Of a stretch of 41,512 nt of DNA, positions 8,430 to 17,440 are shown one piece after another. The notes below the pieces were generated by a model that saw nothing but the letters and a program-made list of their open reading frames with translations, was not told the origin of the DNA and did no database searches. This stretch comes from an uncultured Acetatifactor sp. (GTDB taxonomy: Bacteria > Bacillota > Clostridia > Lachnospirales > Lachnospiraceae): assembly GCA_934394515.1 (NCBI GenBank), contig CAKRRU010000006.1:1-41512 (forward strand), in the 5' to 3' direction. How positions within the stretch are numbered: position 1 is the first letter of the stretch; each line of letters starts with the position of its first letter. The position numbers and the translations under genes were made by a program.

Positions 8430-8461
8430 CAGAAGAGGGCAGAAAAAAAGATAACAAATGT

Positions 8462-8490
8462 TGAGCCGTTTTGCTTCCGGGCACCGTCTT
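8462..8490 (+). promoter_or_regulatory. ECF-type promoter upstream of the polysaccharide operon
   Basis: TGAGCC (8462-8467), exactly 18 nt, then GTCTT (8486-8490). The same layout with TGAACC and the same 18-nt spacing occurs at 35165 and 39800. The match to the 39800 site extends to TGA(A/G)CCGTTT and GTCTTT. It lies ~170 nt upstream of the first gene of the polysaccharide operon. It is the weakest of the three copies because of the A-to-G change in the -35 element. Confidence 0.6.
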
Positions 8491-8587
8491 TCCCTATAGA
8501 AGCGCTTTTTGGGTGCATGGACAATTTATATAATTTATACAGGCTGATACATAAGAAGAAAGCGGACAGGCAAATGTCCGGAGAATG

Positions 8588-8626
8588 ATATCCATCAGGG
8601 AATTCCCTGGTGGATATTTTCATTTT
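8588..8626 (+). terminator. Attenuator-like hairpin in the polysaccharide operon leader
   Basis: Arms ATATCCATCAGGGAA (8588-8602) and TTCCCTGGTGGATAT (8603-8617) pair with a single G-U-type exception and run into TTTTCATTTT. It lies between the candidate promoter and ATG 8662, so it could terminate the leader transcript unless antitermination occurs. Control of long polysaccharide operons by processive antitermination is known in Firmicutes; no antiterminator gene is present here. Confidence 0.55.
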
Positions 8627-8661
8627 GAGGAAAAGCAGAATTTGTCGAAAAGGAGAGGACA

Positions 8662-10065
8662 ATGTTGGAAACGATCTTGAATAATTTTCATCTGGAGAAG
8701 ATCCTGTGGATCCTGCGAAAAAGAATCGCATATATTATGATCCTGGGGGTACTGGGCGGTATGGCCGGAGGCGCTTATGCGTATCTGACCGACAGCACCC
8801 TGTACCGTGCGGAGGTATCATTTTATGTCTACAGCGACCCGGATTATGTGTATGATTCTTCAATCAATATCTCGAATTCCGAATTTACACAGGCTAAGAA
8901 TCTGGTACAGAGCTACATATTAATTCTGAAGAGTAACACGGTCCTGGAGAAGGTAAGGGAGGAAATCGGGTCAGACTACGGGCCGGAGACACTTTCAAGA
9001 ATGATCGGTACCGGCATGGCAGAGAATACGGCGGTCTTTTATGTCTATGTGTATGACAGTGATCCTTACCGGGCCATGGAACTGGCCAATGCCATAGGCA
9101 GGGTGGCTCCGAAGGAGATCGGCCGGATCGTGAAGTCCGGCGGTATTGAAGTGGTCGATTATGCCACATTGCCGGAAGCGCCCTACAGTTCCACCGGCCT
9201 GACCAAATATGCGCTGCTCGGTTTTGCCGGGTGCTTCGGGGCATCCTTTGTATTGTTTCTGCTGGCAGGACTGATGGACACCACGATCCGCAGGCGTTAT
9301 GAGCTGAAACTGGCATTCCGGATTCCCGTGCTGGGAGACATTCCCCAGATCCAGGCGCCGGATCGGAAGAGTAAGCCCGTTCTGGTGCTGGGAGAGAACA
9401 GTTCCTTCGCCGTCAAAGAATCCTACAATACCATCCGGGCCAATCTGCTGTTCACGGGAAAGGGAGAACGCTGTCCGGTCTATGCCGTTACCAGCGCAGA
9501 TCAGAATGAAGGGAAGACCTTAAACAGTGTCAACATTGCCATCAGCTACGCACAGCTTGGGAAAAAGGTACTGCTCATCGACGGAGACATGCGGAATATG
9601 TCGGTAGCTTCCCTGTTAAAGCTCCGGGGCAGGCTGGGGCTGAGCCAGTATCTGGCGGGACTGCGGGAGACTCCTCAGATTCTGGAATACCGGGAAAATC
9701 TGGATGTGCTGGTAGGGGGAGAGAATCCGCCGAATCCTTCCGAACTGTTGGGAGGAGAGCGGATGAAGGAACTCCTGCTCGGGCTGCGGGAGCAGTACGA
9801 TTGTATCATTATCGATCTGCCGCCGGTCGGGATCGTTACGGACGCCCTGCTGCTGTCCCATGAGGTTACCGCATATCTGCTGGTAATACGGGCCGGTGTC
9901 AGTCATATGAGCCGGGAAAAGACGGCGGTGACATTGCTTGAGCAGGTGGACGCTGATATCTGCGGAATCCTGTTTAACGGTCTGCCGCCGAGATCCAAAG
10001 ATTGTAACTATAGATTGCAGGAATATTGGAAAGAATATAAGCAGCAAAACGGAGAGGCAGTGTGA
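8662..10065 (+). CDS. Fused Wzz-type chain-length regulator and BY-family tyrosine kinase
   Basis: First gene of the polysaccharide operon. Residues ~10-205 form a Wzz-type module with membrane helices at ~26-46 and ~175-205 and an extracellular coiled-coil region. The C-terminal part is a bacterial tyrosine kinase: Walker A TSADQNEGKT (~278-287), Walker A' LLIDGDMR (~302) and Walker B IIIDLPPVG (~383). The C-terminus has a small tyrosine cluster (NYRLQEYWKEYKQQ) as expected for autophosphorylation sites. In many Firmicutes the two modules are separate genes (CpsC/CpsD-like); here they are one chain, as in Gram-negative Wzc. It controls polymer length and export. AAAAGGAGAGG precedes ATG 8662. 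Confidence 0.94.
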   Translation: MLETILNNFHLEKILWILRKRIAYIMILGVLGGMAGGAYAYLTDSTLYRAEVSFYVYSDPDYVYDSSINISNSEFTQAKNLVQSYILILKSNTVLEKVREEIGSDYGPETLSRMIGTGMAENTAVFYVYVYDSDPYRAMELANAIGRVAPKEIGRIVKSGGIEVVDYATLPEAPYSSTGLTKYALLGFAGCFGASFVLFLLAGLMDTTIRRRYELKLAFRIPVLGDIPQIQAPDRKSKPVLVLGENSSFAVKESYNTIRANLLFTGKGERCPVYAVTSADQNEGKTLNSVNIAISYAQLGKKVLLIDGDMRNMSVASLLKLRGRLGLSQYLAGLRETPQILEYRENLDVLVGGENPPNPSELLGGERMKELLLGLREQYDCIIIDLPPVGIVTDALLLSHEVTAYLLVIRAGVSHMSREKTAVTLLEQVDADICGILFNGLPPRSKDCNYRLQEYWKEYKQQNGEAV

Positions 10066-10523
10066 CAGGTATGAAGATATGTTTTGCCGCATCGTCCGGC
10101 GGCCACTTTGAACAGCTGATGATGTTAAAACCCTTGATGGAAAAATACGAAAGCTTTGTGGTGACGGAGAAAACGGGCTATGAGGTAAAGACACCTGTAA
10201 AATGCTACTATCTGCATCAGGTGAACCGCAGACAGTGGTGCTGTCTGTTATATCTGTTGAAAAACAGTTTATATTCTCTCCGGCTGCTGCACAGAGAACA
10301 GCCGGATGTGGTGGTATGCACCGGGGTACTGGCCATGATCCCTCTGTGCATGGAAGCCAAACTTTCCGGCAGGAAGCTGATCTACATCGAATCCTTTGCA
10401 AAGGTGACTTCGGCCACTCTGACGGGAAAGCTGTTATATCATTATGCGGATCGTTTTTATGTTCAGTGGGCGCAGATGAAGGAAATCTATCCGGATGCGA
10501 TCTGCCTGGGAGGAATTTATTAG
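10062..10523 (+). CDS. Alg14/PssD-like glycosyltransferase subunit
   Basis: A 153-residue protein beginning MTGMKICFAASSGGHFEQLM; SSGGH is the conserved glycine-rich start of Alg14/CpsF/PssD proteins. In such systems the Alg14-type subunit is the membrane recruiter and acceptor-binding half, and forms one enzyme with the Alg13-type half encoded by the next gene. The GTG at 10062 overlaps the upstream stop in a GTGA arrangement, indicating translational coupling; an ATG at 10071 is an alternative start. It probably adds the second sugar to the lipid-linked repeat unit. Confidence 0.9.
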   Translation: MTGMKICFAASSGGHFEQLMMLKPLMEKYESFVVTEKTGYEVKTPVKCYYLHQVNRRQWCCLLYLLKNSLYSLRLLHREQPDVVVCTGVLAMIPLCMEAKLSGRKLIYIESFAKVTSATLTGKLLYHYADRFYVQWAQMKEIYPDAICLGGIY

Positions 10524-10524
10524 G

Positions 10525-11040
10525 ATGATTTTTGTAACGACCGGATCTCAGAAGTTCCAGTTCAATCGATTGTTACAAAAGATAGACCGCCTGATTGAGG
10601 AAGGTGTCATTCAGGAGGAGGTATTTGCACAGGTCGGGGAGAGCGATTACCGGCCGGCACATTACGAATACTGCCGATTCCTGGACAGGGAGAGCTTTGC
10701 CGGGAAGCTGCGGGAATGCCGGATGGTCATTACCCACGGAGGCACCGGAGTGATCATCGGTGCAGTAAAACAGGGGAAAAAAGTCATAGCAGTGCCCAGA
10801 CTGTCCGGGTACGGTGAACATGTGGATGATCATCAGGTACAGCTGCTTAAGGAATTCGACGGGATGAATCTGATCTGTGCCTGCTATGACAGTGAGAAGC
10901 TGGGGGATTGTATTCTGGACAGCAGTAGCAGGGAATTTGCCGGATATCATTCCAATACCCGGCGGATATTGACAGACATAGAGAATTTTTTAATTGCGGA
11001 AGAGGGGGAGAATCATGGAAAACATTCAAAAATTTCGTAA
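10525..11040 (+). CDS. Alg13/PssE-like glycosyltransferase catalytic subunit
   Basis: A 171-residue protein starting MIFVTTGSQKFQFNRLL, a classic start of the GT28 C-terminal/Alg13 family. The nucleotide-sugar-binding segment ITHGGTGVIIGAVKQGKKV is present. The start at 10525 lies one base after the stop of the Alg14-like gene, with GGAGG at ~10510. Together the two genes make a bipartite glycosyltransferase. The donor sugar cannot be deduced; related pairs transfer galactose or glucuronic acid. Confidence 0.9.
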   Translation: MIFVTTGSQKFQFNRLLQKIDRLIEEGVIQEEVFAQVGESDYRPAHYEYCRFLDRESFAGKLRECRMVITHGGTGVIIGAVKQGKKVIAVPRLSGYGEHVDDHQVQLLKEFDGMNLICACYDSEKLGDCILDSSSREFAGYHSNTRRILTDIENFLIAEEGENHGKHSKIS

Positions 11041-11818
11041 AAAGGGAAAAAAACTGGGAGAGTATATGCTGACAAAGCTGCGTCTGCTGCGGAATCAGAA
11101 AAAATACCGTTCCCGGGGAGTTACATTAAAATACATGCTGGACCGTGCAGATTCCGAAGATCTGGTCATCGTCTTCAGTTCCTGCACACGAAAGGGGATC
11201 CGGGCGAGGTACAACTATGTCCGGACATTGAAGGGGGTATCCTGCAATAAGCTGTTCCTGCTGGATGATTTTGCCTCGGATCACAGAGGCTCCTTTTATC
11301 TGGGCAGTAACATGAGATTCGAAGAAGCTGCCACGGTAAAGGAGCTGATCGACCGGGTACGGGAACAGACGGGAGCCAAAAGGCTGATCTTCTGCGGTTC
11401 CAGTAAGGGCGGCTATACAGCTCTGAATTTCGGGCTGGATTATCCGGGCAGCTATATGGTCGTGGGAGGCCCGCAGTATTTTCTGGGACAAAGCCTGCTG
11501 GATACCGGCAATATCGAGGCCTTGAAACATATTGCTGGACAGGTCTGCAAGGAAAAGGTCGATTTCCTGAACCGGTATTTGCCGAAGAAAGTAGCGGATA
11601 ACCGGTATGTGCCTTCCCAGAGGATCTATCTGCATTATTCCGACAGTGAACATACGTATGAAGAACATATCCGTTATCTGCGCAGGGATCTGACGGAAAA
11701 GGGATATCGCTACAGCGAAGATGTGGCCCATTACAAAGAGCATGGGGAGATCAGTCTGTACTTCCCGGAATTCTTATTACATAGCGTGGAGGAGATATTA
11801 TGCCGTCAGTCAGCGTGA
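11015..11818 (+). CDS. Alpha/beta-hydrolase-fold protein (XcbB/CpsF- or Asp2-like)
   Basis: Start taken at ATG 11015 behind AGGGGGAG; it overlaps the Alg13-like gene by 26 nt. After a basic N-terminus, residues ~45-75 begin an alpha/beta fold (DLVIVFSSCTRKG), and CGSSKGGYTALNFG carries a GxSxGG nucleophile elbow. A later HYKEHGEIS may provide the histidine. The pattern resembles XcbB/CpsF capsule proteins and Asp2-type acyltransferase relatives, so a sugar O-acetyltransferase or esterase acting on the repeat unit is an inference. No signal peptide, so the action would be cytoplasmic. Confidence 0.7.
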   Translation: MENIQKFRKKGKKLGEYMLTKLRLLRNQKKYRSRGVTLKYMLDRADSEDLVIVFSSCTRKGIRARYNYVRTLKGVSCNKLFLLDDFASDHRGSFYLGSNMRFEEAATVKELIDRVREQTGAKRLIFCGSSKGGYTALNFGLDYPGSYMVVGGPQYFLGQSLLDTGNIEALKHIAGQVCKEKVDFLNRYLPKKVADNRYVPSQRIYLHYSDSEHTYEEHIRYLRRDLTEKGYRYSEDVAHYKEHGEISLYFPEFLLHSVEEILCRQSA

Positions 11819-12735
11819 TCGTGCCGGTCTACAATACAGAAAAGTATCTGGAGGAATGTATCCGTTCCCTGACGGAACAGACACTGCCGGATCTGGAATT
11901 GATCTTCGTGGATGATGGCTCCACGGATACATCCGCGCAGATCCTGGAGAAGTACCGTGCTTTAGATCCGGCACGTATACGGGTCATCACACAGAAAAAC
12001 GGCGGACAGGGGAAAGCCAGAAACGCAGGGCTTGCAGCCGCTAAAGGGGAGTATGTGGGCTTTGTGGATTCGGATGACTATGTGGACAGGCGGATGTATG
12101 CTGCCATGTATACCCGGGCAGAATCGGAGAATCTGGATCTGGTGGAATGCGATTTTCATTATGTGAAGGAAGATGGAAGGAAAATGCGGGCCTACGGATC
12201 CGCTGCACCGTGGAATAAGCTGATCCGCAGACAGCTGCTTACGGATCACGGCATTCTCTTCCCGGAGGGTTATATCTATGAAGATACGTCCTTTTATCTG
12301 AAACTCAGACCCTACGTGAAAAGACAGGCCAGGATGCTGGGCGTCTATGTATATCACCGGGACAGAGGGGATTCTGCCATGAACGAAAACAAAAGCGGAC
12401 GTGTGGGGAATATCTTTCCGGTACTGCGGGATGCCTGTTTGTTTTATCGGGAAAAAAATCTCATGGAAGCTTACGGAAAAGAACTGGAATATTTCTGCAC
12501 GAGAATCCTGCTGTGCAGTTCCATGGGACGGATCTGTAGAGTAAGAGACCGGAGACTGCGGAGAATTCTGCGGGAGGAGACTTTCGCATTCCTGCGGGAA
12601 AATTTCCCGGAGTATCGTAAGAATCCGTATCTCGGCAGGGGAATTCGGGGACAGTATCTGCGGATCGCCACACCGGGGCTGTGCGGGATCTGTGGGGGGC
12701 CGATCGCCAGATGCAGACCGGGGAAGCTGTCCTGA
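11800..12735 (+). CDS. GT2-family glycosyltransferase
   Basis: A 311-residue GT-A enzyme. MPSVSVIVPVYNTEKYLEEC is the family start, VDDGSTDTS binds the nucleotide, and GFVDSDDYVD holds the DxD-like metal site. NKLIRRQLL and YIYEDTSFYLKLRPY are typical acceptor-side segments of GT2 enzymes in capsule loci. It overlaps the preceding gene by 19 nt, with GGAGG before ATG 11800. It adds one sugar of the repeat unit; the specificity is not readable. Confidence 0.93.
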   Translation: MPSVSVIVPVYNTEKYLEECIRSLTEQTLPDLELIFVDDGSTDTSAQILEKYRALDPARIRVITQKNGGQGKARNAGLAAAKGEYVGFVDSDDYVDRRMYAAMYTRAESENLDLVECDFHYVKEDGRKMRAYGSAAPWNKLIRRQLLTDHGILFPEGYIYEDTSFYLKLRPYVKRQARMLGVYVYHRDRGDSAMNENKSGRVGNIFPVLRDACLFYREKNLMEAYGKELEYFCTRILLCSSMGRICRVRDRRLRRILREETFAFLRENFPEYRKNPYLGRGIRGQYLRIATPGLCGICGGPIARCRPGKLS

Positions 12736-12770
12736 CAGGCATAAGCGGACAGAGAGAAAAAGGGGAAAAT

Positions 12771-13700
12771 ATGCGGATATCAGTAGCACTGGCAACCTAT
12801 AACGGAGCCAGATTTATAACAGAACAGATGGATTCCGTCAGGCAGCAGAGTCTTCCGGTAGATCAGGTGATCCTGCGGGATGACGGTTCCTCGGATCAGA
12901 CAACAGAGATCGTCAGGGAATATCTGGATACATATGGTCTGATACCGGCATGGCGGATCACGCAGAATGAGAAGCGGCGGGGATATGCGGAGAACTTTAA
13001 GGCAGCGGTGGAGGAGACCGACGGTGATTATGTATTTTTCTGTGATCAGGACGATATCTGGGAGAAGGACCGTGTAGAAAACATGGTAAAACAGATGGAA
13101 GAGCACCGTAAGATTCAGGTACTTGGTTCGGAATTTATACCATTTACTGTGGAGCCCGATGCCCCGTCCGTCAGCCGCCGGGTACTGAAAAGCTTTCGGG
13201 GGGACGGAACCCTGGAGCATGTCACCTGGAGCCCGGCGAACATTTTTATCGGCAGTGAGGGATGTACCATGTGTCTGCGCCGGGAGTTCCTGGAACAGAC
13301 AAAGGAGTATTGGTATCCCGGCTGGGCTCATGATGAATACGCCTGGAAACTGGCGCTCTGCATGGACGGCTGTTATATTCTCCACAGTGTCACCCTGCGG
13401 AGGAGAATGCATTCTGGGAATGTGTCCAAGCGCAAGATGCGGGATCTGGACAAACGTGTCGCCTTTTTCAGGGAACTGCGGAAAAGTCATGAAGCCACCT
13501 TGCGCTTTGCCGAGGATCTGGGAATGCCGGAGGAAGCAAAGGAACTGCTGCGTCGAAATATCCGGGCGACAGCGCTGCGTATCGAGCTGATGGAACAGCG
13601 GAAATTATGGAATATTGTGCCACTGGCATGGAAATACCGGGACTGTTATCACAGTAAAAAATCGCTGCCGGTGGAATTTGCCCTGGCACTCAGAGGTTGA
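12771..13700 (+). CDS. GT2-family glycosyltransferase (rhamnosyltransferase-like)
   Basis: Start at ATG 12771, matching the family start MRISVALATYNGARFITEQM. RDDGSSDQT binds nucleotide and FFCDQDDIWEKDR is the DQDD form of the metal site, typical of RgpB/WsaF-like rhamnosyltransferase relatives. The EYAWKLALCMDGCYILHSVT segment supports the same family. rfbD at 40422 would supply dTDP-rhamnose, but a rhamnose specificity remains inference. 35 nt separate it from the preceding gene, and the polymerase gene starts 4 nt after its stop. Confidence 0.9.
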   Translation: MRISVALATYNGARFITEQMDSVRQQSLPVDQVILRDDGSSDQTTEIVREYLDTYGLIPAWRITQNEKRRGYAENFKAAVEETDGDYVFFCDQDDIWEKDRVENMVKQMEEHRKIQVLGSEFIPFTVEPDAPSVSRRVLKSFRGDGTLEHVTWSPANIFIGSEGCTMCLRREFLEQTKEYWYPGWAHDEYAWKLALCMDGCYILHSVTLRRRMHSGNVSKRKMRDLDKRVAFFRELRKSHEATLRFAEDLGMPEEAKELLRRNIRATALRIELMEQRKLWNIVPLAWKYRDCYHSKKSLPVEFALALRG

Positions 13701-13704
13701 GACA

Positions 13705-15099
13705 ATGAGCAGATATCTGGTGGAAAAAAGGGGAAATGTGAGGGCAGGATGGCAGAGCGGCAGCCGTTATTTCGAAAACTGCGGGGAATGGAGTCTGGGC
13801 CGGTTTTTGGCGGTGTGTTTTCTCATTACCTATTATATTCTGCCGCAGTACTTCGGGATCCGGCTGCCGGGCTTTGACCTGACGGCACAACGGCTGCTTA
13901 TAACGATCCTGTGCCTCTTTATCCTGAGTAAGGAATCCCGTAAAAAGGTATTCCGGGAGGGAATCAGAAGCTGTAAGCTGTGGCCGCTCATGGCAGTCTA
14001 TCTGGGCATCTGTTTCTATACCGCTGTGTTTCGTTTCCATGTCGGCACTTTGCTGTATCCCCTGATCGAACTGCTGGGAGCGTTTCTGGTGATCTATGTA
14101 CTGCGGGAGTATCTGGGAAGTGACGGCTTCCTGGTGCTTTTCCGGCGGATGCTTTTGGTCCTGTGTCTGCTTGGGATCGTGGAAGCGGTTATGAGAAAGA
14201 CACCGTTTGCTTATCTTGAGACTATCAAAGGGCTTTATACCGGAGGCATGATCCGTTCCGGCTCTTACCGGATCATGGGACCTGCCAATCATTCGCTGGC
14301 TTACGGGCTGATCCTGATCTCCGGACTGCCGTTATTGTGCATCGATGAGCGGGAACACAGCTTCACTTTGTTTAAACATCTGCCGCTTTTATTGCTGGTA
14401 CTGGTGAATGTGTTTCTGACGGGATCCCGTTCCACCCTGGCGGTGATGGGACTGGAGCTTTTGCTGCTGACGGTACTGGCACCGGGAGCACAGAGGAAGA
14501 AACTGTTGTTTACGGTGGTGCCGGCGGGGCTGTTGATCCTGCTGGCGGCAATCTTATTCCCCGATTCCCCACCGGGGCATTATATCCTGATGCAGCTTTG
14601 CACGGTAATGGATGAACTGCTGGGAACTTCTTATGCGGTGCGCTACGGTGTGGACAGTACCTCTCTTGCCAACAGTGCTTCCTATCGGGATGCCCTGCTG
14701 GATATTTTTACGGTAAACTGGCTGAATCCCTGGCTGGGGCAGGGATCCGGATATCATTTTTCCTGGTATATCCCGGGCGGGGCTACGATCCGTTCCATTG
14801 ACAATTTCTATGTGGCTAATTATATCCGTTATGGTTATCCGGGGCTGGCGGTCTACAGCCTGCTGATCCTGCAGGCGGTGGGAGAGATGCTTGGAAGCGG
14901 CATCCGCCGGAAGGACAGGATGATGCTGTGTATGGCACTGGCAGTCTGTGGGTACTTTCTAAATCTGTGGTGGATGGATACGCTGCAGACCATTAAGTAT
15001 GCGTATCTTCCCATTGCCCTGTTTCAGGTGAGCTCTGTAGAAGTCCGGGAAAATAAGTCGGATTTACAACACAAAGCGGAGCACAGATACATAAGGTAA
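13705..15099 (+). CDS. Wzy-like polysaccharide polymerase (O-antigen polymerase/ligase family)
   Basis: A 464-residue, strongly hydrophobic protein with about eleven to twelve membrane helices. Start at ATG 13705 preceded by AGAGG; longer open frames upstream lie inside the previous gene. The RIMGPANHSLAYGLILISG and FLTGSRSTLAVMGLE segments and the large loop with GQGSGYHFSW are typical of the Wzy_C/O-antigen ligase family. It would polymerise flipped repeat units outside the membrane. It is the only polymerase candidate in the locus. Confidence 0.87.
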   Translation: MSRYLVEKRGNVRAGWQSGSRYFENCGEWSLGRFLAVCFLITYYILPQYFGIRLPGFDLTAQRLLITILCLFILSKESRKKVFREGIRSCKLWPLMAVYLGICFYTAVFRFHVGTLLYPLIELLGAFLVIYVLREYLGSDGFLVLFRRMLLVLCLLGIVEAVMRKTPFAYLETIKGLYTGGMIRSGSYRIMGPANHSLAYGLILISGLPLLCIDEREHSFTLFKHLPLLLLVLVNVFLTGSRSTLAVMGLELLLLTVLAPGAQRKKLLFTVVPAGLLILLAAILFPDSPPGHYILMQLCTVMDELLGTSYAVRYGVDSTSLANSASYRDALLDIFTVNWLNPWLGQGSGYHFSWYIPGGATIRSIDNFYVANYIRYGYPGLAVYSLLILQAVGEMLGSGIRRKDRMMLCMALAVCGYFLNLWWMDTLQTIKYAYLPIALFQVSSVEVRENKSDLQHKAEHRYIR

Positions 15100-15116
15100 A
15101 GAAAAAGGGTAAAATT

Positions 15117-16283
15117 ATGCGAAAAATATTTATGCTTCTTGGAATATGCCTGTGTATGATACCGGGGATCCGGGTGCAGGCGGCGCCGAGAGAGATCCCG
15201 GACCGTTTCAACACCGGTGTGGACGCGGATACGGAGCTGACTAAGATCGTGGAACCGGGCACTTATGAGGGTATCTCATATAAGGTCGGGGCAGGCGGAC
15301 AGCTGGCTTTGGATCTGGTCTACAGCAACCGGCAGGCAGGGAAGGAGATCGAGATCCGGGATACGGATTTTTCCGGGTATGCATTGCTGATGGTCAATGA
15401 GAGCCGGATCGTGGAGGAGACCACTGTAACGTTTCGAAACTGTAAATTCGATGCAGTGACGACCGGACGGGAGGATGCCCGGATCGCTTATTATTTTGAG
15501 GATTGTACGTTACGCAATTTTCAGGGAAGTAATGCGGGGTTTACCCGGTGCCGTCTGGGCGGCAGCAGTGGAGATGCCCTGAATCCGTATCGGAATGTGA
15601 CACTGAGAGACTGCTATATTGCGGATCTGGCGCATCCGGACAGCGGTGAAAAGGTACATTCCGACGGCGTGCAGATCTTCGGTTATCCATCCCTTCCGGC
15701 AGAGAATATTTCTTTCGACAATTGCAGATTCGAAGTACCGGCGATCCCGGGAGGCGAAAGCTATGTGAATGCCTGTCTCATGATTGCTCCGGAGAAGAGC
15801 GGTGCCAAAGGCATCTATTTTACCAACTGCATCCTAAACGGCGGAGGGTACAGCATTTATACGCTGGTGAAAGAAGGGTTTTCACTGGAAGATGTAATAC
15901 TGTGCAACATTGCGGTAGGGGAGGCAGCCCGGTACGGGACCTTTTATCACCGTAATGTCACGGAAGGGGTCACCATGGAGAATATCCATGCGACGGACAC
16001 TCTGTATGTGGGCAGCAGGTTTGTTGACGAACAGGGACTGATTCATTTCAGTGTGACCAATGATACGGCAAAGGAGAGAATACTGATGATCGTAACCCCC
16101 GGACAGACCATAACACTGCCTGTCAGGGCCTGTCCGGCTTATGAGGACAGAACAGCAGATATGACTTTTGAGGATTTTCCGTTTGATATTGATGTGGCGG
16201 TGCCGGGAACACAATGGGCAGTATGCTATGACATTACGGACGGGTGCAGACAGATCGCATTGTATGCGGAAAGGAAGAGATGA
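15117..16283 (+). CDS. Secreted right-handed beta-helix-like protein
   Basis: A 388-residue exported protein. The N-terminus is a Sec signal peptide (basic MRK, hydrophobic core, likely cleavage at VQA-AP). The body shows repeating short strands with asparagine- and cysteine-containing turns (RNCKF, EDCTL, RDCYI, DNCRF, TNCIL) spaced about 20-25 residues apart, as in parallel beta-helix proteins of the pectate-lyase superfamily. Catalytic residues cannot be named. In an exopolysaccharide locus such a protein could be a polysaccharide lyase, epimerase or binding protein. It starts 17 nt after the polymerase gene. Confidence 0.8.
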   Translation: MRKIFMLLGICLCMIPGIRVQAAPREIPDRFNTGVDADTELTKIVEPGTYEGISYKVGAGGQLALDLVYSNRQAGKEIEIRDTDFSGYALLMVNESRIVEETTVTFRNCKFDAVTTGREDARIAYYFEDCTLRNFQGSNAGFTRCRLGGSSGDALNPYRNVTLRDCYIADLAHPDSGEKVHSDGVQIFGYPSLPAENISFDNCRFEVPAIPGGESYVNACLMIAPEKSGAKGIYFTNCILNGGGYSIYTLVKEGFSLEDVILCNIAVGEAARYGTFYHRNVTEGVTMENIHATDTLYVGSRFVDEQGLIHFSVTNDTAKERILMIVTPGQTITLPVRACPAYEDRTADMTFEDFPFDIDVAVPGTQWAVCYDITDGCRQIALYAERKR

Positions 16284-16285
16284 CC

Positions 16286-17440
16286 ATGACGGAAGTACTG
16301 TATATATGTCTGTGGTACAAGGATAAGAAGAGAACCTGGTCGGGAACGGCCTGGTCGCTGCGACAGGCTTTTGAACCCTATATGCAGATACGGGATCTGG
16401 CACTTTCGGATCCGGTGTACCGCAAGGTGATCCGGAGACTGCAGAGGAAAAAAGGACTGGTGCCGGAGCCTGTCTTAAGAGACCGGTTGCGGCTGGCGGA
16501 GCGGTATATAACGTGGAGACACAGGTACAGAACGGCCCGTGAAATGCCGACGTTCCAGTTTGGCGGCTGGCCGTCGGGAGCGCGGTTTTCATCCTATCTC
16601 TATCAGGATCTCTCGGTGGCTGCGATCCTTTGGCTGCAAAAAGAAGATCCGACCGGCTACCGGTACTGTGAGTACGCACGGGTGCCGCAAAAAGTTTTGG
16701 AACGCAGGGCGGAGCGGCAGCTGGGACAATATCGGCAAAGTAAAGCAATATTTACCATGAGCAGGTGGCTCAGAGAGTTCCTGGTCCGCGAATGTGGGCT
16801 GCCGGGGGAAAAGGTTCATGCGGTAGGAGGCGGTATCAATGTGGATGCCGCCCGGATCCGACCGGGACAAAAGGAGGGCCGGAGGATCCTGTTCGTGGGA
16901 CGGAACTTCGTGCGAAAGGGCGGACCACTGGTAGTACAGGCATTCGGTATCCTGAGAGAGAAATATCTGCCGGAAGCGGAGCTGTATCTGGCAGGGGCGC
17001 CGGAGACGGACATCCGGGCGGCTCTGCGGGAAAGGAAGATAGCGGTAGGAGAGGCAGACCGGCAGCAGATCCACCTGTTGGGAGATCTGAGTGCGGAGAA
17101 ACTGGCGGACTGTTATAACCTGTGTGATGTCTTCTGCATGCCGTCCTATTTTGAGGCTTACGGACTGGTATTCGCGGAGGCACTGGCCTACGGACTGCCC
17201 TGTATCGGCAGGGACAAGTTCGCCATGCCGGAGATTATTGAGGATGGCTGTACCGGGAAGCTGTTCTCCGGGGAGGATGCGGAGAGACTGGCAGAGGATA
17301 TGTGGGAGCTGTTACGGGATCCGGGATACCGGGAGGAAGTGGCAAGGCGCAGAGAGAGGTATCTGACAGAGTATTCCTGGGACACAGTGGCACAGAGAAT
17401 CAGCAGTGTGATGGAGAAAAATGAGAGAGACAAAAATTAG
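16286..17440 (+). CDS. GT4-family glycosyltransferase
   Basis: A 384-residue GT-B enzyme. The C-terminal half carries RRILFVGRNFVRKGGPLVVQ (nucleotide-sugar region), CMPSYFEAYGLVFAEALAYG with the E-x7-E motif, and IIEDGCTGKLF, all diagnostic of GT4. ATG 16286 is preferred over ATG 16280 because AAGGAAG at 16271-16277 is better spaced. The W at the start (YICLWYKDKKRTWSGTAW) suggests donor or acceptor recognition like group-1 transferases of capsule loci. It overlaps the next gene by 20 nt. Confidence 0.92.
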   Translation: MTEVLYICLWYKDKKRTWSGTAWSLRQAFEPYMQIRDLALSDPVYRKVIRRLQRKKGLVPEPVLRDRLRLAERYITWRHRYRTAREMPTFQFGGWPSGARFSSYLYQDLSVAAILWLQKEDPTGYRYCEYARVPQKVLERRAERQLGQYRQSKAIFTMSRWLREFLVRECGLPGEKVHAVGGGINVDAARIRPGQKEGRRILFVGRNFVRKGGPLVVQAFGILREKYLPEAELYLAGAPETDIRAALRERKIAVGEADRQQIHLLGDLSAEKLADCYNLCDVFCMPSYFEAYGLVFAEALAYGLPCIGRDKFAMPEIIEDGCTGKLFSGEDAERLAEDMWELLRDPGYREEVARRRERYLTEYSWDTVAQRISSVMEKNERDKN

